From assembly GCA_964556665.1 (NCBI GenBank), contig CAZKXU010000073.1, positions 1-17,970 on the forward strand: DNA of 17,970 nt, written 5' to 3'. Position numbers and translations under genes: made by a program. The notes under the pieces were generated by a model that saw nothing but the letters and a program-made list of their open reading frames with translations, had not been told where the DNA came from and ran no database searches. Shown in pieces: positions 5,973-13,913 of the stretch (positions are counted from its first letter, which is position 1; each line of letters opens with the position of its first letter). Source of the DNA: CAZKXU01 sp964556665. GTDB taxonomy: Bacteria; Bdellovibrionota_C; UBA2361; CAZKXU01.

Positions 5973-7741
5973 TGAGAGAATTTGAAAGCAAAAATATCTT
6001 TACAAAGTTGGTAGCAGCAGTATACCTCTATTTTTTTCTGGAATGGCTTTTCTTCCTCACAAAACCATCCTTTCTTTCCGGAGTAGGCGGGCTTGAGATA
6101 CTTTCAGTATTTATGGTGCCGAGCCTAATAGTCTCCCTTGTGCTTGCTTTGCCTATTAAGATTCTCTGTTTTAGTGCTACTGGTCGGGCAGTTTCTAGAG
6201 TGTTGATCGCTATAATATTGGCGTCTCTGTTTTTTCTGTTAATAGACAATTTTACATATTCAATCTGGAGCTTTGGGGTGTTTTCTATGACGCCGCCCAG
6301 TAGTTTAATTTATTTAGTGGTATTTTTGTTGCTTCTCGCAAAGAGTTACAGATTTTTGTTTAGAGATCTTAGAGAGCTAGGAGGGGTAGCTACAACCTTG
6401 ATTATATGCCTTGTATTCTCATCAGTATTACTCCTCTTTCTCCGTACTCCTAAGCTTTCAGCGGTGCTTGATCAGGTGCCAAAATTAATTCCTCGATCCC
6501 AGGCATACCCTAATATTCTATTACTTGCTGCGGATGGTGTGCCTGCGGAAAATACCTCCGTCTATAATGCTGATCTACAAACTACCCCAAATTTAAATGC
6601 TTTCAGTAAAGAGATGTTGGTATGTGAAAACGCATTTTCGACGGCGAACCGTACCGGCGGAGCGATAACCTCAATTTTGACCGGTCGTTATCCACAACAG
6701 ACTAAGGTACTTAACTATCCTGATATCTTGCAGGGGCAGGATTCCTATCACCATATTTTAGCGTTATTGCGACAGCTAGGTTACCAAAGTATGCAGATGA
6801 GTGCTCTCAAGTTTGCAGATTCCTTTGATCTTAATATGCGCAATGGATTTGATTATTCCAACTTCAGAAATCTTGCCTGGTTTAATCTACCGATAATAGG
6901 TAAGTACGCAGAGCTTTATAACAGTAAGGAGTACTATTTTGTTTTGCAGAGCTTAGAGCGACTTGTTAGTCGTCTCATGTATTCTCTTGGATCTAGTGCC
7001 TTAAGTGAGGATTTTATCCTTGTTACACGTGGAGATGTGGAAGGCATGCGGGATAGAAGAATGTTAGACAAGGTTGAGGAGTTCATTGGCCAGACTAGAG
7101 CACCTTGGTTTACGCATATACATTTTATGGGGACGCATGGACCGCGTTACTACCCAAGACTGCGAAAGTTTTCAGTGGATAAGTTACAGGACGCAGATCT
7201 AATGCCTGAATTCTTTGAGGATGCTCTTTTAGAGTTCGACTCCTATTTCGCAGAGATTGTAACATTGCTACGTCAGTCCGGAAAGTTAGATAGTACCATG
7301 ATAATTGTTTACTCTGATCATGATCAGAGAAAGAATATCGGGATAAAAGTGCCGTTGATGTTTTATTTCCCTGGAGGAGAATATACGGGAACGAGAGAGG
7401 GGAATGTCAGCATAGTCGATATTGCACCAACGATCCTAGATTATTTAAGCATTGAAAAGCCTGAATGGATGTCAGGTGAATCTGTACTTAGAGAGCCTCC
7501 ACAAAATCGTCTTATCTTTTCAGCCAAAGATAGTTTCCCTGTTCTCGCTTACAAATTCAGAAAGCCGCCTTTCTATAACTTTCACACGGTAGGAGTGGTA
7601 CAATGCGATAAGTTCACAACACTTGAGCTTGAGAGCAATAAGATAGCAGAAAAGTCGGTCAGCACACTGAGCTGTGCACAAGCTTCGCAAAAAGCAGAAT
7701 TATTGAATATCTTAAAGGAGCCATTTCCAGAGGGAGTATAA
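5837..7741 (+). CDS. Membrane-anchored AlkP/sulfatase-superfamily enzyme
   Basis: A 634-residue protein. About five membrane helices lie in residues 53-74, 85-110, 119-140, 157-170 and 183-203. A periplasmic catalytic domain of the alkaline phosphatase/sulfatase superfamily follows. PNILLLAADG (225-234) supplies metal ligand D233. NRTGGAITSILTGRYP (271-286) carries the likely nucleophile T273. THIHFMGTHGPR (426-437) and VYSDHDQ (491-497) provide the remaining His/Asp ligands (H434, D494, H495). The architecture resembles lipoteichoic acid synthase and phosphoethanolamine or phosphoglycerol transferases. Thr instead of Cys/Ser in the sulfatase signature argues for a phospho-transfer rather than sulfate-ester reaction. 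It starts 42 bp after the methyltransferase. Residues 1-45 are encoded by palindromic repeat copy B and look unlike a signal or membrane segment; a GTG at 5972, exactly where the repeat ends, is an alternative start without an obvious ribosome site. Confidence 0.85.
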   Translation: MKLLQYFDKFDLAKLQVSFAQIYQNSSYFQATRPSRYGVYDKFRLVREFESKNIFTKLVAAVYLYFFLEWLFFLTKPSFLSGVGGLEILSVFMVPSLIVSLVLALPIKILCFSATGRAVSRVLIAIILASLFFLLIDNFTYSIWSFGVFSMTPPSSLIYLVVFLLLLAKSYRFLFRDLRELGGVATTLIICLVFSSVLLLFLRTPKLSAVLDQVPKLIPRSQAYPNILLLAADGVPAENTSVYNADLQTTPNLNAFSKEMLVCENAFSTANRTGGAITSILTGRYPQQTKVLNYPDILQGQDSYHHILALLRQLGYQSMQMSALKFADSFDLNMRNGFDYSNFRNLAWFNLPIIGKYAELYNSKEYYFVLQSLERLVSRLMYSLGSSALSEDFILVTRGDVEGMRDRRMLDKVEEFIGQTRAPWFTHIHFMGTHGPRYYPRLRKFSVDKLQDADLMPEFFEDALLEFDSYFAEIVTLLRQSGKLDSTMIIVYSDHDQRKNIGIKVPLMFYFPGGEYTGTREGNVSIVDIAPTILDYLSIEKPEWMSGESVLREPPQNRLIFSAKDSFPVLAYKFRKPPFYNFHTVGVVQCDKFTTLELESNKIAEKSVSTLSCAQASQKAELLNILKEPFPEGV

Positions 7742-7742
7742 A

Positions 7743-7832
7743 GAAGTCGCTAACATTGACTACACCACTACATTTAAAACCAAGCACTGCATGGTCTTGA
7801 TAGCAATCACTGTGGCCTATGTCGGCGACTTC
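7743..7832. terminator. Large palindrome between convergent genes, likely bidirectional terminator
   Basis: GAAGTCGC (7743-7750) pairs perfectly with GCGACTTC (7825-7832). Extended to 22 positions (7743-7764 with 7811-7832), I count 17 Watson-Crick pairs, two G-U and three mismatches. It fills the gap between the sulfatase stop and the stop of the opposite-strand gene, where a shared terminator is expected. No long T-run is present, so intrinsic termination is unproven. Confidence 0.45.
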
Positions 7833-7862
7833 GTTACATATAATCAGCAGTGAGAGTGCGAG

Positions 7863-8378
7863 CTACCGACGCATAGTTTTTAGTTTAGTTAAAGCTCTTC
7901 TAAACCATCTGCGAATAGAGAAATTTAGTTTTTTATGAAGTGGATGGACAACTGGGTCCCCAAGTAAGAGTAGACTATCTTCTATACTGCGCAGATCCGG
8001 AGCCTGAATAAACTCATCACGCTTCTCCTCTGTATTTGGAATATGTGCCGTTTCAATCACATACTGTGCTTCCGGAGCCTGATGATTAGTTAATCTCCAA
8101 AAGGCGTAGCGAGCACAGGCACTAGTAAATAAACAGGTAAGAATATATTTTTTGCCGTCTGGGGAGAGCTCTACCCGGGTGCTAAAGTCCTGTTCTCGGT
8201 CCAATAAGAAGCTCTGTTTAAGGGTTTCTATCCATACCCTTCTTGCTCGGTATGCAGATATCTCATCCTGGTAGCTGCCCTCAAGGGCAACCCGTGCAGA
8301 ATCGAAGCATACACCCTGCAACTGGCTTAATTCATGGGTTAATTCAATAAGTTGTCGTTCTATTGGTCCTTCTTGCAT
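7863..8378 (-). CDS. Hypothetical protein
   Basis: A 171-residue soluble protein I do not recognise. Residues 1-60 look helical and charged. A beta-like stretch follows (ELSPDGKKYILTCLFTSACARYAFWRL, about 69-95), which could be a small alpha/beta fold. The last 25 residues are strongly basic (several Arg/Lys, with RRWFRR) and might bind nucleic acid or membrane; this is inference. There is no signal peptide. The ATG at 8378 has only a weak GGA upstream. It converges with the sulfatase gene and diverges from the RGG-protein gene, so it is probably monocistronic. Confidence 0.65.
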   Translation of the reverse strand: MQEGPIERQLIELTHELSQLQGVCFDSARVALEGSYQDEISAYRARRVWIETLKQSFLLDREQDFSTRVELSPDGKKYILTCLFTSACARYAFWRLTNHQAPEAQYVIETAHIPNTEEKRDEFIQAPDLRSIEDSLLLLGDPVVHPLHKKLNFSIRRWFRRALTKLKTMRR

Positions 8379-8660
8379 ACTACCGATTCCAAACTAATAC
8401 CGTGCTACCTGTAGTTAATATCGGGATTTTTAGGGTAGGGCTAAAGATCTTACCTTTAATCTTTTAAGTAGACGGGTTGGAAAAGCTTGGGCTAACTGAT
8501 AGTATGCAAGGCTTGGAAGTAATTGCTCCCATGAGAAGATATATTCTTGTTGTAACTATTCAGGCTATTTCTTTATAGGCCGAAAGTTTGCACTTTTGGT
8601 TACACCTTATGCGCAATTACATCTGTAAAATATAACCTTGCATTATTAGGAAGTTAATTT

Positions 8661-9464
8661 ATGTCACGAGACAGATTTGAAGATAGAGGTAGAGGACGCG
8701 GCCGTGGTGGATACGGTGGTAACGGAAATGGCGGTGGTGAAGGCGGAGGTCGTGGTCGCGGTGGCTACGGCGGCGGAGGCGGTCGCGGTCGTGGCGGCGG
8801 TTTCGGTGGTCGCGGACGTGGCCGCGGCGGTCCACGACGAAGTGGATATCAAGGGCGTTCCCGTGGTGGACGGGACAGGGACCCTCGCGAATCATCAATG
8901 AGCGGTAATCAGCGTGAGAGGATAGCGGTAGAAAGCGGTAGTCTGGTTTTCATCGACCAGTTCATGCTTGCTAATCCACAGCTTGCCAAAAAATTAATAG
9001 ATAATATTGATGCTGATGTCACAGAGAAAGATCGGCTGATTGCTGAATATGGTGGTGTGGTTGTTAAGATTACACCTGGTACCTATAAAATACAGCGTGA
9101 TCCATTCGCTTGCTCAATTGTAGTACATCATGAAGAGTCTGTGCCACAGACCGATTCTTTGCGAGATACAGCAAATGATAGTCTTGGGGAGGTTTATGTC
9201 GACACACGCTGTTTAGCTATGATCGATCGGGAGCTGCTCGATGACTCTGCATTGCTCGAAAAATATCAGCAACTTTGGTTTGGCGGACAGGATAAAGCCT
9301 GTCGTGATCTGCTGCGTGATAACGGCGGTGCAGTTCGTTACGGATTTCAAAGATACGGCGATGAGCTTAGTGTATTCCTTGTGCCTGGGCAGGATGTAGT
9401 CTGTCTTTGGCCAAAAGGTAGTGCTGCCGCTGTGTCAGAGCAGGCAGAGGCTGTCGCAGAGTAG
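8661..9464 (+). CDS. RGG/GAR-box protein with unknown C-terminal domain
   Basis: A 267-residue protein. Residues 8-72 form a glycine-arginine-rich region with 12 Arg-Gly dipeptides (R9, R11, R13, R15, R31, R33, R42, R44, R51, R53, R55, R68) and interspersed aromatics (Y18, Y36, F48, Y63). This composition is known from eukaryotic RNA-binding proteins such as fibrillarin and nucleolin and is uncommon in bacteria. Residues 88-255 form a globular domain with two similar-looking starts, 'VESGSLVFIDQFML' and 'GEVYVDTRCLAMIDRELL', each followed by a helix and strands, which suggests an internal duplication. I do not recognise the fold. AGGAAG lies a few bases before the ATG, supporting the start. 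RNA binding and condensate formation through the RGG part are inferences. It is probably transcribed alone, with a REP-type repeat at its 3' end. Confidence 0.85.
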   Translation: MSRDRFEDRGRGRGRGGYGGNGNGGGEGGGRGRGGYGGGGGRGRGGGFGGRGRGRGGPRRSGYQGRSRGGRDRDPRESSMSGNQRERIAVESGSLVFIDQFMLANPQLAKKLIDNIDADVTEKDRLIAEYGGVVVKITPGTYKIQRDPFACSIVVHHEESVPQTDSLRDTANDSLGEVYVDTRCLAMIDRELLDDSALLEKYQQLWFGGQDKACRDLLRDNGGAVRYGFQRYGDELSVFLVPGQDVVCLWPKGSAAAVSEQAEAVAE

Positions 9465-9497
9465 TGCTGTACAAGTCACTACAAGCTAAGTTTTCTA

Positions 9498-9570
9498 CTG
9501 GAACCGCGGGCTTCTAGCCCGCAAACAAGCCTGAAGAGCTGCATTGCGGGCTAGAAGCCCGCGGTCCCAG
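9498..9570. repeat. REP-like paired hairpin repeat, copy 1
   Basis: Two 27-bp arms in inverted orientation (9498-9524 and 9544-9570), matching at 26 of 27 positions, are separated by 19 bp. Each arm is itself a hairpin, GCGGGCT-TCT-AGCCCGC, preceded by a GGGACC-type head (GGAACC in the left arm). This nested layout is that of bacterial REP/BIME units. It lies between the RGG-protein gene and the ubiD-like gene and may end transcription. The open frame upstream of the ubiD start runs through it, but this is not coding. Confidence 0.9.
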
Positions 9571-9585
9571 TTGTGTAGGTATCCC

Positions 9586-11337
9586 ATGTTCCCCAAAATA
9601 TCTAACCTTCAGGAGTTTCTCCAGCTTTTAAGAAAGGAGAGGGAGCTCGTTGATATAGAGGTGGAGGTCGATCCTCACCTTGAAGCAGCTGAGATTCATC
9701 GTCGCGTTATAGCATCAAACGGCCCGGCCTTGTTATTTCGTCGCATAAAGGGCAGTCCATTCCCTGTTGTCACCAATCTTTTCGGCACGAATAGAAGGAT
9801 GAATCTGGCATTCAGTCCACGGCCGGAAGAGCTTATAAAAAAACTTACTACACTTGTTACAGAGTTTTTTCCGCCAAGTCCTGCTAAGCTCTGGGATAAT
9901 AAGGGGCTACTTTGGGAGCTTACGAAGATCGGTACGAAATCAGTCAGCTCTGGCGGTGTGTTGGAGGTGAGAGAGGATAGACCAGATCTTACAAAGCTGC
10001 CGCTTCTAACAACCTGGGAAGAGGATGGAGGCGCTTTCTTTACGCTGCCGCTTGTTTACACTGAACACCCTGAACTTGGTATACATAACTTAGGTGTATA
10101 TCGCATGCAGCGTTACGATAGTGTTACCACCGGATTCCATGCTCAGATCGGCAAAGGGGCAGGTTATCATCTTCAAGCTGCAGCGGAGAAGGGTCGTAAG
10201 CTTCCTGTAAATGTTTTTATTGGAGGGCATCCAGCGCTGATTTTAGCGGCGGTAGCTCCGCTTCCGGAAAATGTGCCTGAGCTTCTATTAGCCTCATTTG
10301 TGATGGGGGAGAAGGTTCGTATGGTTGAGCGTGCAAAAGGGGAGCTTCCAATCTTAGCAGATGCAGAGTTTGTGCTTTGTGGAGAGGTTGATCCGAACGA
10401 GAGTCGCCCGGAGGGACCATTCGGCGATCATTACGGATATTATTCATTGACCCATGATTTTCCTGTATTCCGCTGCAAACAGATCTACCGCAAACGAAAC
10501 CCGGTACTCACCGCGACAGTGGTTGGTAAGCCGCGCCAGGAGGACTTTTTTATCGGTGATTATCTGCAGGAGCTATTAAAGCCGATCTTCCCTCTTGTGA
10601 TGCCTGCAGTAAAAGATCTTTGGGCGTATGGTGAAACCGGTTATCACTCACTTGCAGCTGCGGTAGTGCAGCAACGGTATAAACGTGAGGCTATGGTGTC
10701 TGCATTTAGAATTCTAGGGGAAGGGCAGCTTGCCCTGACTAAATTTCTATTATTAATAGATAAAGCGCTGGATCTTAAAAATTTCAGATCTGTGTTGGAG
10801 CATGTTCTTGAGCGCGCCGATTTTAGAACCGATCTGTACATCTTTTCTAACCTTTCGATGGATACACTTGATTATAACGGTCCACGCATTAACGAAGGAA
10901 GTAAAGGGGTGTTATTGGGAGTTGGTGATAAAATTAGAGAGTTGCCGGTAGAGTTTAGGGGAGATCTACCTCCGACTATCAGTAAGGCAGTGCCGTTTTG
11001 TAGTGGGTGTTTAGTTGTTGAAGGTCGGGGGGATTTTGTAGAAGCAATAAAGAGCGCACCTAGTATGACTGCCTGGCCGTTAATAATTTTAACTGATAAT
11101 GCCGCGCAGGCTGCCAAGGACGCAGAGAGCTTTCTCTGGACAACTTTTACCCGCTTTGAGCCGGGTGCTCATATCTTCGCCCGTGAGCGCAGGTTGGTTG
11201 AGAATCATGTAAGCTATGAGATGCCAATTATTATTGATGCACGTTTAAGGCCCGATTTTCCTAAGGAGCTTGAATGTGATACTAGGACTGCAGCGCTGGT
11301 AAGTAGGAGGTGGAGAGAGTATTTCCCTACAGTTTGA
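9586..11337 (+). CDS. UbiD-family prenylated-FMN decarboxylase, probably menaquinone pathway
   Basis: A 583-residue protein of the UbiD family of non-oxidative decarboxylases, which use prenylated FMN made by a UbiX partner. The signature ESRPEGPFGDHYGYYS (272-287) includes the glutamate and PFGDH loop of the cofactor/metal site. NLGVYRMQRYD (168-178) carries the conserved active-site Arg (R173). N168 and H190-region residues also fit the Mn/prFMN site. The length (about 580, against about 500 for E. coli UbiD) and a C-terminus of 'LWTTFTRFEPGAHI...IIIDARLRPDFP' type resemble the futalosine-pathway menaquinone decarboxylases rather than UbiD itself; I hold this subfamily call at moderate confidence. 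The start was placed at the ATG at 9586. An upstream in-frame ATG (9544) falls inside the REP-like repeat and gives a non-homologous N-terminus. No other menaquinone gene is in the window. Confidence 0.9.
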   Translation: MFPKISNLQEFLQLLRKERELVDIEVEVDPHLEAAEIHRRVIASNGPALLFRRIKGSPFPVVTNLFGTNRRMNLAFSPRPEELIKKLTTLVTEFFPPSPAKLWDNKGLLWELTKIGTKSVSSGGVLEVREDRPDLTKLPLLTTWEEDGGAFFTLPLVYTEHPELGIHNLGVYRMQRYDSVTTGFHAQIGKGAGYHLQAAAEKGRKLPVNVFIGGHPALILAAVAPLPENVPELLLASFVMGEKVRMVERAKGELPILADAEFVLCGEVDPNESRPEGPFGDHYGYYSLTHDFPVFRCKQIYRKRNPVLTATVVGKPRQEDFFIGDYLQELLKPIFPLVMPAVKDLWAYGETGYHSLAAAVVQQRYKREAMVSAFRILGEGQLALTKFLLLIDKALDLKNFRSVLEHVLERADFRTDLYIFSNLSMDTLDYNGPRINEGSKGVLLGVGDKIRELPVEFRGDLPPTISKAVPFCSGCLVVEGRGDFVEAIKSAPSMTAWPLIILTDNAAQAAKDAESFLWTTFTRFEPGAHIFARERRLVENHVSYEMPIIIDARLRPDFPKELECDTRTAALVSRRWREYFPTV

Positions 11338-11397
11338 CTATCTCCACCCAAGGTTGTAAATTCAGACTTGGTTTTCCTCTCTAGTAGTTCTTAGAAT

Positions 11398-13815
11398 ATG
11401 TCACGATTTGATCCACATAAACGTAGGCCTTATGTGGCTTATACTCCTCCTTCAGTACAACCCAGACTTAGCTTTTCACAGAATCTAGCCCATCTTGTTG
11501 CCAGAGATCACAGGGACCAAGTTGATAGTGATTCTTATGATCTAGGAGGCTTTGTCAGGAAGGCAAGCTTCGAGGAGCTGCAAATTTATGTCGCTGGGAT
11601 TATTAAGGAGCTATCGGATGATCCAAGTGATGGTACATCAGGGTTAATTACCAAAGAGGCTGAGCTTAGAACCGGCTGGGGATTGACTCAGGGTAGGCAT
11701 CACTTTAGACAGCTATTCTTCCAAAAGTGTGAAGCTTGTTTTAAGTTACTTGATGGGATTGCAGTACGGCTGACTGATTTGCACACAAGTCTAGCTGATC
11801 TAACTGATTTTTTAGAAACACCAAGAATAAAATACCATCCCAGTAGAGCGTATCTCTTTCCAGCGGCACGTAATGCGTTTGATACGTTAAGTGTTGAGAG
11901 AGAGGGTTTAAGACCACCTGATTTAGAGCAGGGAGAACTCTCATTTCTTGCGATGCGGATCTTCCGAGATCCTTTTGATTGCTTTCTTGAACCAAGCCCT
12001 GATTTTAGTAGGCATACTAAGATCCTACGCATACTTCTTAAAGACGCTAGCATTGATCCACGTTTACCTAAAGCTCTCCTTGTCGAAGCATACCACTATA
12101 TGCAGGTGGCGAAATATAAACCGGATGGACGTTCTCTGCTTCACACTATTGTTAAAATCCACGATGTAGAAGAGCGAGCTGGCCAATCTCGTCCTCGAGA
12201 GGTCAGGGCTCTGCGCGGTGCTAGAGAAGAGACGGTAGATAAATTTAAGTATCAGGTCGAGCTATTCAGGTTCTTAATTGAGGCGTATGGAATAGCGGCT
12301 TCCTGCTGTGATGTTCCAACACGGCAAGAGGCGGTGCAAAATATTGAACATTTTATGCAGAACAGAACAGGTGGCCATGTAAAGAGAGCTGTCTCGTCTG
12401 CGTTATTTGAGGTGACAAGGCAACTTTCGATCGGAGAACGATTGAGCGCCTGCAGTGTTGCGATCAGAAATGGAGTAAGAGCCATTCTAGAAGAGAGGCT
12501 CCTAGAAGAGGCGGAAAAGCTTAAGGTGCCTGAGCAGGCAGAAACACCGGAAGAGTATGAGGAATTCGTCTCAGACCTTAAGGTTTTACTCTGGTCAAAA
12601 GTAGTGTCAGTACAAAAAGCCGCCATAAAGAAGCTGGATACATTCCTTAGGAATCTTCAGGCGATTCCAGCAATTAGTATGCTAGAGGATTTGGGGTTAG
12701 TCTCGACAGCTGAGAGGAGCCCTTTTAGTCCTTGGATAAAAGATACGGATTTTCAGTACCCTCTATCGCTTATTAGTGATGTGAGGGAGATAGTAAAGCG
12801 GGTATTCCTAAAAGGTGATATAGAACCGGTAAAAAAGGAGGCGTTACTCCTAACTATCTTTGATATTGATTTGAGGCTGGTAAGGGAAGAGGAGCGTAGA
12901 TTGCATAAACTTGATAGATTGCCTCAAGCCTTACAATTTATCGCTGCAGAGGTAAGGAAGATGGGCTCTGCGGATCTAAACGCTGATCTGGCAGAGCGAG
13001 CTAGGAAGCGGATGAATCCTCTTGTTAAGGAGAGTGAAGACCCGGCTACAGTAATCTTGGTAGCACAGTTAATGGCTAGAGCATCGACCTCGGTTTTGCC
13101 TTTACACTTAGAGAGCTACCTTACATCAATAGCCGGTGCACGGTTAGATTTAAGTAGAGTTGTAGCTGGATTGCCCACTTCTGACTCTCAAGCTGTGCAT
13201 GCTCATTTTGAATCTCGTGGGGCATATGCTGAACGACCAGCCTGTAGACTTTTTGAAAGACTTCGAACTCCCGCTGATACAGTAGATGGTGATCTAGATA
13301 CTCAGGTCAAGGCTTTGGGGGATGCTGAGCTTATAGAATTTTCTAAGCTAGCACTCATCGTAAACCGCGGAATCTCAAGAAGAGATCATCTTAAGCTTTT
13401 AACAAAGTTGCAGCCTGGGCTTGATTTGGTAGCAAAGGAACAGGCGTCACGAGGAGAGGGGACCATTTTACTCACAGAGGAGGCTTCAAGAGAGGTTGTG
13501 GTGAGAGCTTTGAATGTTCTTGATCGGTGTGACGGCAACATCCCAGAGCCGCTTGCCACTACTGTAGTAACGGTAGTAGGGGGATTAGCGAGAAGTTTTC
13601 ATGATAGGGATGTTAATACGGCTATTGCTGTAGTAAGCAAAACGCTTGAGGTTGTCCCTAGTAGAGCACTTGCTGTACTCGCTCAGTTGTTGCCAAGGAC
13701 TGCTGTTAAGAGCAGGAGTCTTGTATTGGCACGGGTAAATTTACTTAGAGGAGTAGATACTGAGAAGGCGGCATTTTATCAAGCTCTGAATCCTCAACCA
13801 AGCAGAGGCCCTTAA
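11398..13815 (+). CDS. Large helical protein of unknown function
   Basis: An 805-residue soluble protein without signal peptide or clear membrane segment. Apart from a Pro-rich N-terminus (residues 1-25), the whole length looks alpha-helical with repeated amphipathic helices, for example around residues 350-470 and 620-790, a pattern compatible with a helical-repeat (HEAT-like) scaffold. I see no catalytic motif, Walker box or zinc cluster and do not recognise a family. It begins 60 bp after the decarboxylase with a weak ribosome site, so co-transcription is possible, and ends just before a REP-like repeat that separates it from convergent genes. Confidence 0.8.
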   Translation: MSRFDPHKRRPYVAYTPPSVQPRLSFSQNLAHLVARDHRDQVDSDSYDLGGFVRKASFEELQIYVAGIIKELSDDPSDGTSGLITKEAELRTGWGLTQGRHHFRQLFFQKCEACFKLLDGIAVRLTDLHTSLADLTDFLETPRIKYHPSRAYLFPAARNAFDTLSVEREGLRPPDLEQGELSFLAMRIFRDPFDCFLEPSPDFSRHTKILRILLKDASIDPRLPKALLVEAYHYMQVAKYKPDGRSLLHTIVKIHDVEERAGQSRPREVRALRGAREETVDKFKYQVELFRFLIEAYGIAASCCDVPTRQEAVQNIEHFMQNRTGGHVKRAVSSALFEVTRQLSIGERLSACSVAIRNGVRAILEERLLEEAEKLKVPEQAETPEEYEEFVSDLKVLLWSKVVSVQKAAIKKLDTFLRNLQAIPAISMLEDLGLVSTAERSPFSPWIKDTDFQYPLSLISDVREIVKRVFLKGDIEPVKKEALLLTIFDIDLRLVREEERRLHKLDRLPQALQFIAAEVRKMGSADLNADLAERARKRMNPLVKESEDPATVILVAQLMARASTSVLPLHLESYLTSIAGARLDLSRVVAGLPTSDSQAVHAHFESRGAYAERPACRLFERLRTPADTVDGDLDTQVKALGDAELIEFSKLALIVNRGISRRDHLKLLTKLQPGLDLVAKEQASRGEGTILLTEEASREVVVRALNVLDRCDGNIPEPLATTVVTVVGGLARSFHDRDVNTAIAVVSKTLEVVPSRALAVLAQLLPRTAVKSRSLVLARVNLLRGVDTEKAAFYQALNPQPSRGP

Positions 13816-13817
13816 TA

Positions 13818-13891
13818 CTGGGACCGCGGGCATCTTGCCCGCAAACGAATTAAATGCTACTACGTTGCGGGCTGGAAGCCCGCGGTCCCAG
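13818..13891. repeat. REP-like paired hairpin repeat, copy 2
   Basis: Two 27-bp inverted arms (13818-13844 and 13865-13891), 24 of 27 matching, 20 bp apart. Left arm hairpin: GCGGGCA-TCT-TGCCCGC; right arm hairpin: GCGGGCT-GGA-AGCCCGC. The left arm differs from copy 1 by a paired T-A to A-T swap that keeps the stem intact. It begins two bases after the stop of the 805-residue gene and sits between convergent genes, so a bidirectional terminator role is plausible. Confidence 0.9.
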
Positions 13892-13913
13892 TAAGTTGGC
13901 AGCACTGGCCCAT

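Noticed and set aside
8379..8660. Promoter for the RGG gene (TAAAAT near 8626)
   Set aside because: A -10-like box is present but no -35-like hexamer lies at acceptable spacing, so I do not call it.
8659..8901. Long open frames on both strands opposite or overlapping the RGG region
   Set aside because: They mirror the repetitive glycine/arginine codons of the real frame, give His/Arg- or Ala/Thr-only sequences, and have no ribosome sites.
9544..9585. Upstream ATG extending the decarboxylase by 14 residues
   Set aside because: The extension is encoded by the right arm of a REP-like repeat and matches nothing in the family; the ATG at 9586 begins the conserved N-terminus.
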